In this document: positions 17,714-25,454 of the stretch, piece after piece
How the letters are laid out: each line of letters opens with the position of its first letter
Position numbering within the stretch: the first letter of the stretch is position 1
NCBI RefSeq assembly: GCF_014596935.1
Contig: NZ_JACVXC010000002.1
Coordinates: 441,559 to 505,558 of the forward strand
Reading direction: 5' to 3'
Length of the DNA stretch: 64,000 nucleotides
Source: Aestuariibaculum suncheonense
GTDB taxonomy: Bacteria > Bacteroidota > Bacteroidia > Flavobacteriales > Flavobacteriaceae
Made by a program: the position numbers and the translations under genes
Notes under the pieces: model-generated
The model's input: only the letters and a program-made list of their open reading frames with translations
The model's database searches: none
What the model was told of the DNA's origin: nothing

Positions 17714-20144
17714 TAATTTCCTGTTTCTTTTTGAACTCGTAAAATAATCCACCTACTAATAGTAAAGCAAAAATTAGTGAACCTGCCAAGGTTATTGTGC
17801 TTCCTGTTTTCACCACATCCGGATCAAATTTAAATTCAATCGTGTGCTTTCCTTTCGGAATTTCCATACCGCGTAATGTGTAATCTACGCGAATATGAGA
17901 CGCTTCTTCACCATCTATAAATGTTTTCCACCCGTTTCCGTAATAAATTTCAGAAAATACCGCGAAACCATTATGATTGTTATCTGACTGATATTTTAAA
18001 TAATTAGGCTGCTGCTCAACTAAAGTAATCGATGCTGTTGAATCTACCGTGTAATTTGGAATTTCCTTTTTAAAGGTTTTCCCAAAATCGACGGTGTTTA
18101 AAACCGCTTGCTTTTTATTGTCTAATTTATCTAACGCCAGAATTTCGTCATTCGGATTATCGACAGTTTTAAAACTTTCAATAAACCAAGCATTACCATT
18201 GGCTTCATCATTTACATAAGGAAACATTTGCCCTTCCTTATCCTGCGCTATAATGTATTTTGTGTTCAACAAGTTCAATACGTTCATATTGTTTTTAGCA
18301 ACATAAAACTCAAATACATCATTATATCTGCGTAACTCAGCTGCATTATAACCCGTTAAAGAATTGTGAAAATACGAGGGTTTTGAAGGCCCTGACACTA
18401 AATCATAAACCCTGAAATGACCATCATCCTTTAAAATTTCTTTATCGATAGCATTGGCGGTAAATGGTTTATCGACTTCTCTGGCCGATACAAAATCGTC
18501 GTTATTTACGTAACGTCTATCAACACCTACTAAATCAAATAAAATCAATCCTGCAAAAATGAAAATTACAGCTTGCTGCTTTAACTTTCCTTTTAAAAAC
18601 ATGTAAACCGATCCGGCTGACAGCAACACTAAAATCAAAGTTCTTAGAGTGTCATTGGTAAATAACGTCTTTCTATCTGTTTTTAAAGCCTCGACAAAAT
18701 CCGGTCCATAATTCTGACGGTAAAAACCATCGTTAACCCCAACAAAATCAAATAACGAAGATTTTAACACTAAGAATAAAACAGCTAATCCTGCTGTGAT
18801 ACCTGCTGTATATTTTAAGGCGTTTAGTTTTTCTTCTTTTGTGTTTTCGTCTTTAAATAATTTCACTAAACCAAATACGGCCAACACAGGAACACATAAT
18901 TCTAATATGACTTGAATCGATGTTACCGCTCTGAACTTATTGTATAATGGTACATAATCGATAAATAAATCGGTAAGCAACCCAAAATTCTTTCCGTAGG
19001 ATAATAGTAAGGAAAATATGGTCCCTCCAATAAGCCACCATTTTAAACGGCCTTTTACTAAAAATAAAGCCAGTACGAATAAAAACAAAACGACAGCTCC
19101 AATATAGGCTGGTGCTTCAACTATAGGTTGTTCGCCCCAATACATTGGTGCTCTTTTAGCTTCTTGTGCTGCTTGTGTCGTAGTGGCACCTAACTTTCTA
19201 AATGCATCATACGTTGCCGAATCTTTACCTACATCCTCTCCATTTCCTCCTCCCATAAATCGAGGAATGTATAAATTAAATGTTTCAGCAATTCCGTAGC
19301 TAAACTGGGTTATATAATCTTTATCTAAACCTGTAGTTGCTACTTTTGGAGAACCATCAGGATTGATTGTTAATTCGCTTTTTCCGCGTTTACTTTCCTT
19401 AACGTATTCCTGAGTAGCTAAAATATTGGTAGCATTCAATGCTATTGATAATACAACGGCTCCAACTAAAACAGCAATTGCTTTAAAGTACTCCGGTAAA
19501 GCTTTATTTTTATAAGCGTCAACTAAATAGGCTACTCCTAAAATAACAACTAAAAACATCAGGTAATACGTCATTTGAAAATGGTTTGCTACCAATTCCA
19601 GTCCCATCGCTACTGTAGTTAGCAAAAACCCTGAAATGTATTTCCGTTGGAAGGTTAAAACAATCCCACTCAACACCAAAGGCATGTACGCTATCGCGTG
19701 AGCTTTACTGTTGTGTCCAACCCCGAGAATGATAATTAAATAGGTTGAAAACCCAAAGGCTAAAGCCCCTAAAGCGGCTAACTTAAAATCGACTTTTAAC
19801 ACCAAAAGGAAAATGTAAAAACCTAGAAAATATAAAAATAAATAATCGGCCGGACGAGGTATAAAACGTAAGGCTAAATCTAATTGTTTAATATAATTAT
19901 GAGGATATTTAGCTCCTAACTGATAGGTTGGCATCCCGCCAAAAGCACTGTCGGTCCAATAGGTTTCTTCTCCTGTTGCTTCTCTAAAATCATTTTGTTG
20001 CTTACTCATGCCAATATATTGCATGATATCGCTTTGAAAAATTTTCTTTCCTTTTAAAACCGGGTTAAAATATGCCAACGCAATAACAACAAAACCTGTA
20101 ATAACTAATAAATGTGGAAGTACTTTTTTAAATGAAAATTGCAT
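17706..20144 (-). CDS. YfhO-family multi-span membrane protein
   Basis: An 812-residue inner-membrane protein with about 13 transmembrane segments, a large extracytoplasmic segment between them, and a C-terminal soluble beta domain (NGWKTFIDGEEASHIRVDYT, LRGMEIPKGKHTIEFKF) just before a last membrane span. This is the layout of YfhO proteins, GT-C-like proteins linked to glycosylation of cell-wall or lipid glycans. The early loop SDIMQYIGMSKQ resembles the acidic loop of GT-C enzymes. It lies 30 bases after DUF4834 and overlaps the glycosyltransferase by eight bases. Confidence 0.85.
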   Translation of the reverse strand: MQFSFKKVLPHLLVITGFVVIALAYFNPVLKGKKIFQSDIMQYIGMSKQQNDFREATGEETYWTDSAFGGMPTYQLGAKYPHNYIKQLDLALRFIPRPADYLFLYFLGFYIFLLVLKVDFKLAALGALAFGFSTYLIIILGVGHNSKAHAIAYMPLVLSGIVLTFQRKYISGFLLTTVAMGLELVANHFQMTYYLMFLVVILGVAYLVDAYKNKALPEYFKAIAVLVGAVVLSIALNATNILATQEYVKESKRGKSELTINPDGSPKVATTGLDKDYITQFSYGIAETFNLYIPRFMGGGNGEDVGKDSATYDAFRKLGATTTQAAQEAKRAPMYWGEQPIVEAPAYIGAVVLFLFVLALFLVKGRLKWWLIGGTIFSLLLSYGKNFGLLTDLFIDYVPLYNKFRAVTSIQVILELCVPVLAVFGLVKLFKDENTKEEKLNALKYTAGITAGLAVLFLVLKSSLFDFVGVNDGFYRQNYGPDFVEALKTDRKTLFTNDTLRTLILVLLSAGSVYMFLKGKLKQQAVIFIFAGLILFDLVGVDRRYVNNDDFVSAREVDKPFTANAIDKEILKDDGHFRVYDLVSGPSKPSYFHNSLTGYNAAELRRYNDVFEFYVAKNNMNVLNLLNTKYIIAQDKEGQMFPYVNDEANGNAWFIESFKTVDNPNDEILALDKLDNKKQAVLNTVDFGKTFKKEIPNYTVDSTASITLVEQQPNYLKYQSDNNHNGFAVFSEIYYGNGWKTFIDGEEASHIRVDYTLRGMEIPKGKHTIEFKFDPDVVKTGSTITLAGSLIFALLLVGGLFYEFKKKQEISA

Positions 20145-20174
20145 GAAAATGGTTTAAATCAATGAATGCGAAAA

Positions 20175-20459
20175 TTAGTCAATTTCTTCGTAATCCACAT
20201 ATTCACCAACCTCTTTATTTGAAGTTTTTGTATTGGGCATTTTATCAATCGTTACTTCTCCTTCTTTTTTTGGTGATTCCTGACGACGTTGTTGCTGAAA
20301 CTGACCAAATTGCCCGCCAAAACGTTCTTCTGCTTTTTTCGAAACATATTTTATAAGGAACGGCGTTAATAGTCTTGAAACAATTTTTATCCCGTAATAC
20401 ACAAGGATAATTATCAAAATCATTCTTATCAATCCGTTAACTGATGCTTGCTGTATCAT
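20175..20459 (-). CDS. DUF4834 family small membrane protein
   Basis: A 94-residue protein with one hydrophobic helix (about 10-32; LIRMILIIILVYYGIKIVS) and a charged, Gln-rich cytoplasmic tail (FGGQFGQFQQQRRQ) ending in acidic residues. It matches the DUF4834 group, which is limited to Bacteroidota. It leads the YfhO operon. A TAnnTTTG element lies just upstream on this strand (20474-20481). Function is not known. Confidence 0.82.
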   Translation of the reverse strand: MIQQASVNGLIRMILIIILVYYGIKIVSRLLTPFLIKYVSKKAEERFGGQFGQFQQQRRQESPKKEGEVTIDKMPNTKTSNKEVGEYVDYEEID

Positions 20460-20473
20460 AAAAATATTTTTAA

Positions 20474-20481
20474 CAAAAATA
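20474..20481 (-). promoter_or_regulatory. Candidate -7 element for the DUF4834-YfhO operon
   Basis: On the minus strand this reads TATTTTTG, matching TAnnTTTG, 15 bases before the DUF4834 start codon. The nearest TTG is 25 bases away, longer than usual, so the call is modest. Confidence 0.45.
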
Positions 20482-20535
20482 CAATTCTATGCGCTTAAAA
20501 ACCGTTCAAAAATGATAAAAAATCTATAAAATCTC

Positions 20536-20543
20536 TATATTTG
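20536..20543 (+). promoter_or_regulatory. Candidate -7 element for the OM transporter gene
   Basis: TATATTTG matches TAnnTTTG. It lies 72 bases before the ATG at 20615, and an upstream in-frame ATG at 20546 would be too close to it to have a leader. This supports the later start. Confidence 0.55.
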
Positions 20544-20614
20544 GGATGCCTAAAGCGGTATTAATACAGCATTCGTTTTATCGTTTTGATACTGCGAAAA
20601 TTAAACACAATATT

Positions 20615-21619
20615 ATGAAGCTAATCAAATCTACACTGTTTATTTCACTTAGTTTAATCGCCGCAAAAGGCTTTGCTCAATACACCGACGTGATTAATTC
20701 CAACCGACCTGGAGCCTCAAGAAGCGCCTTTTCTGTCGGTACAAATGTCGTGCAATTTGAAGCAGGCCCTTATTTTATAAATGAAAAAAGAACGCCTGCT
20801 CCAAGTTATGAAGTTAAGGGATATGGTGTCGATTTTGCTGCTCGCTATGGCTTATTATGGGAACAATTGGAATTGAATGTAGAAGGCACCTTTCAAAGTG
20901 ATACTAAAACCTATACATCTACCATAAATTCAGAAGATAAACGTGCAAACTTTAAATATTTAACATTAGGGGCGAAATATTTGGTTTACGATCCTTATAA
21001 AAATTCTGAAGACGACAAGCCAAACCTATACAGCTGGAAAGCCAACCACAAATTTAAATGGAAATCTTTAATTCCTGCGGTTTCGGTATATGCTGGAGTA
21101 AATTATGACACCGACAAAAACCCGTATACCGATGTCGGCATCGAAGGTTTTAGCCCTAAGGTAATGATTGCTACCCAGAATAATTTTGCTGGTGGCTGGG
21201 TATTTATTATGAACTTTATTAAAGATCGCATTGGTACCGACCAGTCCGACTTTCAATATATTTTAACCTTAACGCACTCGTTTAGTCCAAAATGGGTTAT
21301 TTTTGCTGAGACACAAGGTATACAAAGCGATTTTTATGCAGACAACCTGTTTCGATTTGGTGGTGCTTATTTACTAAGTAAAAACTTTCAGTTAGACACC
21401 GCCTTAACGTTAAACACAAAAGATACGCCTTCGGTTTTTGGTGCTAACTTTGGAATGTCGTACCGACTAGATTTTCATCAGGATCCTTACAAGGAAATCG
21501 ACAACGGAACATCGGCTAAAGATGAAGGCAAACGCCGATCGCGCAAAAGCAAAAATAAGAATAGCAGTACCGACTTGATTAATTCAAAACAAAAACGTGA
21601 AGCTGTAGATTTTAACTAA
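20615..21619 (+). CDS. Outer-membrane transporter-like protein (phenol MetA-type family)
   Basis: A 334-residue protein. The start at 20615 gives a proper signal peptide (MKLIKSTLFISLSLIAAKGF, cut after Ala-Gln). An ATG at 20546 would add 23 non-signal residues and abut the promoter. The mature part matches the MetA-pathway-type outer-membrane transporter fold: VINSNRPGASRSAFSVGTNV, WEQLELNVEGTFQ, FGGAYLLSKNFQLD and NFGMSYRLDFH. After the barrel there is a basic Lys/Arg/Ser tail (about 300-334), probably disordered. The GNAT gene follows 23 bases later and may be co-transcribed. The substrate is unknown. Confidence 0.78.
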   Translation: MKLIKSTLFISLSLIAAKGFAQYTDVINSNRPGASRSAFSVGTNVVQFEAGPYFINEKRTPAPSYEVKGYGVDFAARYGLLWEQLELNVEGTFQSDTKTYTSTINSEDKRANFKYLTLGAKYLVYDPYKNSEDDKPNLYSWKANHKFKWKSLIPAVSVYAGVNYDTDKNPYTDVGIEGFSPKVMIATQNNFAGGWVFIMNFIKDRIGTDQSDFQYILTLTHSFSPKWVIFAETQGIQSDFYADNLFRFGGAYLLSKNFQLDTALTLNTKDTPSVFGANFGMSYRLDFHQDPYKEIDNGTSAKDEGKRRSRKSKNKNSSTDLINSKQKREAVDFN

Positions 21620-21642
21620 TAATACAGCTTCCCAACCACTTT

Positions 21643-22761
21643 ATGATTACATTAAAAGAAGTTAAAACAAAAAAAGATTTAAAAGACTTTGTTAAGTTTC
21701 CTTTCAAACTCTACAAAGATTCTAAATATTGGGTTCCACCGATTATCAGTGAAGAAGTAAAAACCTTCGATGTAAATGAAAACCCTGTTTTTCATGATGC
21801 CGAAGCAACTTTATTCCTTGCTTATAAGAACAATGAGATTGTTGGTCGTGTTTCAGCAATGATTAACTGGCTTGAAGTTAATGGTCAAAACGTAAAAAAA
21901 ATGCGCTTTGGCTGGTTCGATTTTATTGATGATTTAGAAGTATCTAAAACCTTACTTAAAAAAGTTGAAGAGATCGGGCGTTCGCATGGTTTAGCCTATG
22001 CCGAAGGTCCGGTTGGTTTTTCTAACCTCGATAAAGTTGGGGTTATGTGCGAAGGCTTTGAAACCAGAGCCACTATGGTTACCTGGTACAATCATCCGTA
22101 TTATATAAAACACTACGAGGCATTAGGGTATAGTATTGAAAAATCGTATTCTGAAAGTAGTTTCTCCTTTAGTAACGTAGACCCTAAGGTATTCTTAAAA
22201 CTTAACGATATTGTTACGCGACGCTACCAGCTAAAGGCATTGAATTTCACCAAAACTTCTGAAGTGATGCCATATGTGGATAAAATGTTTGATTTATTCA
22301 ATGAAACATATGCCAAACTATCATCCTTTGTTGCTGTTACCGATATTCAAAAAGAATATTTTAAAAAGAAATTTATCGGATTTGTTAATCCTGAATACAT
22401 CAAATTTATAGTAGACAAAGATGGGAATTTAGTTGCTTTTGCCGTTGTTTTACCCTCTTTTGCTGAAGCTTTACAAAAGGCTAAAGGCAAATTATTTCCG
22501 TTTGGATTTGCTCATATATTGCGTGCAAAAAAGAATAGCAAAAGTGCCATTTTCTACTTAATTGGTGTACATCCTGATTATCAAAACAAAGGTGTTCACG
22601 CACTTATTTTTAATGAATTCTACGATACTTTTAAAGAAAAAGGTGTTGAAACCTGCGTAAGAACACCGGAATTAGACGACAATATAGCCATCAAACAAAT
22701 ATGGAAACATTTCGACTCGACGGTTTACGCCAAACGAAGAACCTACAGAAAAAATTTATAA
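21643..22761 (+). CDS. GNAT-fold acyltransferase-like protein
   Basis: A 372-residue cytoplasmic protein. It looks like a double GNAT: an N-terminal half (PPIISEEVKTFD, ATLFLAYKNNEIVGRVSAMI) and a C-terminal half with an acetyl-CoA-loop-like stretch (YLIGVHPDYQNKGVHALIFN). Proteins like this are widespread in Bacteroidota but no reaction is established. It ends opposite the alpha-oxoamine synthase gene, sharing one bidirectional terminator, so a link to acyl-lipid metabolism is possible but only by neighbourhood. Confidence 0.75.
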   Translation: MITLKEVKTKKDLKDFVKFPFKLYKDSKYWVPPIISEEVKTFDVNENPVFHDAEATLFLAYKNNEIVGRVSAMINWLEVNGQNVKKMRFGWFDFIDDLEVSKTLLKKVEEIGRSHGLAYAEGPVGFSNLDKVGVMCEGFETRATMVTWYNHPYYIKHYEALGYSIEKSYSESSFSFSNVDPKVFLKLNDIVTRRYQLKALNFTKTSEVMPYVDKMFDLFNETYAKLSSFVAVTDIQKEYFKKKFIGFVNPEYIKFIVDKDGNLVAFAVVLPSFAEALQKAKGKLFPFGFAHILRAKKNSKSAIFYLIGVHPDYQNKGVHALIFNEFYDTFKEKGVETCVRTPELDDNIAIKQIWKHFDSTVYAKRRTYRKNL

Positions 22762-22764
22762 CCA

Positions 22765-22803
22765 TAAAAAAAGAGCCTCTAATTTAGAGGCTCTTTTTTT
22801 ATT
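22765..22803. terminator. Bidirectional terminator
   Basis: The perfect stem aaagagcctct / agaggctcttt is flanked by A and T runs on both sides. It can end both the GNAT gene (plus) and the alpha-oxoamine synthase gene (minus). Confidence 0.88.
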
Positions 22804-22818
22804 ATTTACACGGATAAA

Positions 22819-24078
22819 TTACTCACCCATTGCTGCCATTACAGCAGCAGATAAACGCTTGTACGTTCCGTTTTCTAATCGTTCTCTAATACCATCAAAG
22901 GCATCCAACGTAATTCTAACATCTTCTAATGTATGAGTTGCGGTAGGAATTAATCTTAATAAAATTAATCCTTTAGGAATTACAGGATACACAACGATAG
23001 AACAGAAAATACCATAATTTTCACGTAAATCCTTAACTAAAGCCATCGCTTCAGGAATGCTTCCTTTTAAATAAACTGGCGTTACACAACTTTGTGTTGT
23101 TCCAATATCGAAGCCTCTTTCCTTCAAACCAGATTGTAATGCATTAACGTTTTCCCAAAGTTTATCTTTTAACTCAGGCATAGTTTTAAGCATTTCCAAA
23201 CGTTTTCTTGCCCCTACAACTAATTGCATTTGTAAAGACTTCGCGAACATTTGAGAACGTAAGTTATATTTTAAATAATCAATGATCTCTTGATCTGCTG
23301 CGATAAATGCACCAGTACCAGCCATAGATTTAGCAAATGTAGCGAAGTACACATCGATGTCATCTTGAACACCTTGCTCCTCACCTGCTCCAGCACCTGT
23401 TTTACCTAAAGTACCAAAACCGTGAGCATCATCAACTAAGAATCTGAAATTATATTTCTTTTTAAGTGCAGCAATTTCTTTTAATTTTCCTTGCTCACCA
23501 CGCATACCAAACACTCCTTCTGAAATCACTAAAATTCCACCACCAGTTTGTTCTGCCATTTTAGTAGCACGCTCTAAGTTTTTCTCTAAACTTTCAACAT
23601 CATTATGTTTGTAAGTAAATCGCTTCCCCATATGTAAACGAACACCATCAATAATACAGGCGTGAGCGTCAACATCGTAAACAATGATATCGTCTTTAGA
23701 AACCAATGCATCAATTGTAGACACCATACCTTGGTAACCAAAGTTTAATAAATAAGCAGCTTCTTTATTTACAAATTCAGCTAACTCCTTTTGAAGTAAC
23801 TCATGAAGATCTGTGTGACCAGACATCATTCTTGCTCCCATTGGATAAGCCGAACCATAAGCAGCTCCTGCCTCTGCATCTACTTTACGAATTTCAGGGT
23901 GATTTGCTAAACCTAAGTAATCGTTTATACTCCAGGTAATAACATCTTTCCCTTGAAACTTCATTCGGTTAGAAATCTGACCTTCTAATTTTGGAAAAAC
24001 AAAATAGCCTTCAGCTTGAGATGCCCATTTTCCTAACGGACCTTTGTCTTTATAAATTTTTTCAAATAAATCCTTCAT
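22819..24078 (-). CDS. Alpha-oxoamine synthase: cysteate/serine acyltransferase-like
   Basis: A 419-residue PLP enzyme of the family that condenses an amino acid with an acyl thioester (serine palmitoyltransferase, KBL, AONS). Visible are His139 (DAHA), Asp216 and His219 (DDAHG), and the PLP lysine Lys250 in FAKSMAGTG. In Bacteroidota this subfamily makes the long-chain base of sphingolipids or, in gliding flavobacteria, capnine from cysteate and an acyl donor. The nearest gene upstream on the same strand is a cysteine-synthase-like enzyme of the type that could supply cysteate, so I lean to a cysteate acyltransferase. Serine palmitoyltransferase or KBL cannot be ruled out by reading alone. 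Confidence 0.8.
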   Translation of the reverse strand: MKDLFEKIYKDKGPLGKWASQAEGYFVFPKLEGQISNRMKFQGKDVITWSINDYLGLANHPEIRKVDAEAGAAYGSAYPMGARMMSGHTDLHELLQKELAEFVNKEAAYLLNFGYQGMVSTIDALVSKDDIIVYDVDAHACIIDGVRLHMGKRFTYKHNDVESLEKNLERATKMAEQTGGGILVISEGVFGMRGEQGKLKEIAALKKKYNFRFLVDDAHGFGTLGKTGAGAGEEQGVQDDIDVYFATFAKSMAGTGAFIAADQEIIDYLKYNLRSQMFAKSLQMQLVVGARKRLEMLKTMPELKDKLWENVNALQSGLKERGFDIGTTQSCVTPVYLKGSIPEAMALVKDLRENYGIFCSIVVYPVIPKGLILLRLIPTATHTLEDVRITLDAFDGIRERLENGTYKRLSAAVMAAMGE

Positions 24079-24263
24079 TTATTATAAATCTTATTGCTAT
24101 TAAAATTAAGCCTTAACTATTAACTTGAAGTGGCTTTTACTAGGATACATGGGGCCTGCCCCTTGTTTTAGCCTGTTAAAAGAAAGCTTTATAGTTCTTA
24201 GTTAGCTGCTGCAAAATTAAATATTTAAATTCTTTGTACATAATTTTTAGGGTTCAATTATTT
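24079..24263 (-). promoter_or_regulatory. Promoter and folded leader of the alpha-oxoamine synthase gene
   Basis: On the minus strand, TAATTTTG at 24212-24219 fits TAnnTTTG and predicts a leader of about 125 nt. The leader can form a small hairpin (gggg-cagg-cccc) inside a ggct / agcc outer pairing, and a second pairing aagcc / ggctt near the start codon. No known riboswitch consensus is met. The fold is by eye only. Confidence 0.4.
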
Positions 24264-24316
24264 ACAAAAAAAATAAAGAGATGATTTATTGTTTTTTAAA
24301 CAATTATCATCCCTCT
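24264..24316 (-). terminator. Terminator between the two PLP-enzyme genes
   Basis: On the minus strand the stem gagggatgat-attg / caat-atcatctctt is followed by TTTATTTTTTTT. It lies 20 bases after the cysteine-synthase-like gene, so that gene and the alpha-oxoamine synthase are separately transcribed. Confidence 0.75.
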
Positions 24317-24335
24317 ATATATATTGCTTTAGCAC

Positions 24336-25376
24336 TTATTTTACGTACTGTATATTTTCAGTGGTAAGCTCGTTTTGTGAATAGAAGAAGCCTTGATCCT
24401 GCATCCATTTATCACTATATACTTTACTCATATAACGCGATCCATGATCTGGAAAAATAACAACAACTTGGTCACCATCTTTAAATTCTCCGATTTCATC
24501 AAGTTGTTTTATGGCTTGCATCGCTGCTCCAGAAGTATACCCAGCAAACAAACCTTCGGTTCTTGCTAATTCTCTTGCAGTATGCGCACTTTCTTCATCG
24601 GTTACTTTCACAAAAGAGTCTATAACATCGAAATCTGTTGCTCCCGGAATCAGGTTTTTACCTAAACCTTCAATTCGATACGGATAAATTTCATTCTTAT
24701 CAAACTCTCTTGTCTCGTGGTATTTTTTAATTACAGAACCAAAAGCATCAACCCCTATAACTTTAATATTAGGGTTTTGCTCTTTTAAGTATCTTGCCGT
24801 TCCCGAAATTGTTCCCCCAGTACCGCTACAAGCGACTAAATGCGTGATTTTACCTTCGGTTTGATTCCATATTTCTGGTCCGGTAGAATCGTAATGAGCA
24901 TCAATATTTAATTCATTAAAGTACTGATTAATATAAATCGAACCAGGCGTTTCTTCATGAATACGCTTGGCTACTTCATAATACGACCTTGGGTCATCGG
25001 CGGGAACATGAGCAGGACAAACATATACTTTTGCTCCCATGGTTTTTAGCATGTCTATTTTATCTGGTGAAGATTTAGAACTTACAGCTAAAATACACTC
25101 ATAGCCTTTAATGATACTTACCATGGCTATACTGAAACCAGTATTTCCTGATGTTGTTTCAATAATGGTATCGCCTGGTTTTAAAATACCTTTCTTTTCT
25201 GCTTGCTCAATAATGTAAAGTGCTGTTCTGTCTTTAGAAGAGTGTCCAGGATTAAAAGATTCTACTTTAGCGTAGAAATTTCCTTTAAAATTTGAGACCA
25301 TTCTATTAAGCTTGATTAGCGGCGTATTTCCCACTAAATCTAATACATTATCGAAAACCTGTTTTTTGTTTTTCAT
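24336..25376 (-). CDS. Cysteine synthase-like PLP enzyme, probable cysteate synthase
   Basis: A 346-residue fold-type II PLP enzyme. The PLP lysine is Lys48 in [11 protein letters not shown], which differs from the usual PGGSxKDR of cysteine synthases. The phosphate loop is TTSGNTG (about 74-80), with a second loop [13 protein letters not shown]. It would replace the leaving group of O-acetyl- or O-phosphoserine with a nucleophile. Sulfide gives cysteine; sulfite gives cysteate, the head group of flavobacterial sulfonolipids. The variant active-site loop and the neighbouring acyltransferase favour cysteate, but this is inferred. A TAnnTTTG element lies upstream at 25435-25442. Confidence 0.78.
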   Translation of the reverse strand: MKNKKQVFDNVLDLVGNTPLIKLNRMVSNFKGNFYAKVESFNPGHSSKDRTALYIIEQAEKKGILKPGDTIIETTSGNTGFSIAMVSIIKGYECILAVSSKSSPDKIDMLKTMGAKVYVCPAHVPADDPRSYYEVAKRIHEETPGSIYINQYFNELNIDAHYDSTGPEIWNQTEGKITHLVACSGTGGTISGTARYLKEQNPNIKVIGVDAFGSVIKKYHETREFDKNEIYPYRIEGLGKNLIPGATDFDVIDSFVKVTDEESAHTARELARTEGLFAGYTSGAAMQAIKQLDEIGEFKDGDQVVVIFPDHGSRYMSKVYSDKWMQDQGFFYSQNELTTENIQYVK

Positions 25377-25434
25377 AAATGCTTTTTATAAGCTACGGTA
25401 ATATTACTGAAAATATTTGCAACCTAAAACCTGA

Positions 25435-25442
25435 CAAAAATA
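25435..25442 (-). promoter_or_regulatory. Candidate -7 element for the cysteine-synthase-like gene
   Basis: On the minus strand this reads TATTTTTG. It lies about 60 bases before the start codon and just after the oligopeptidase stop. No clear -33 TTG is seen. Confidence 0.4.
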
Positions 25443-25454
25443 AGTTTTTTTTTT

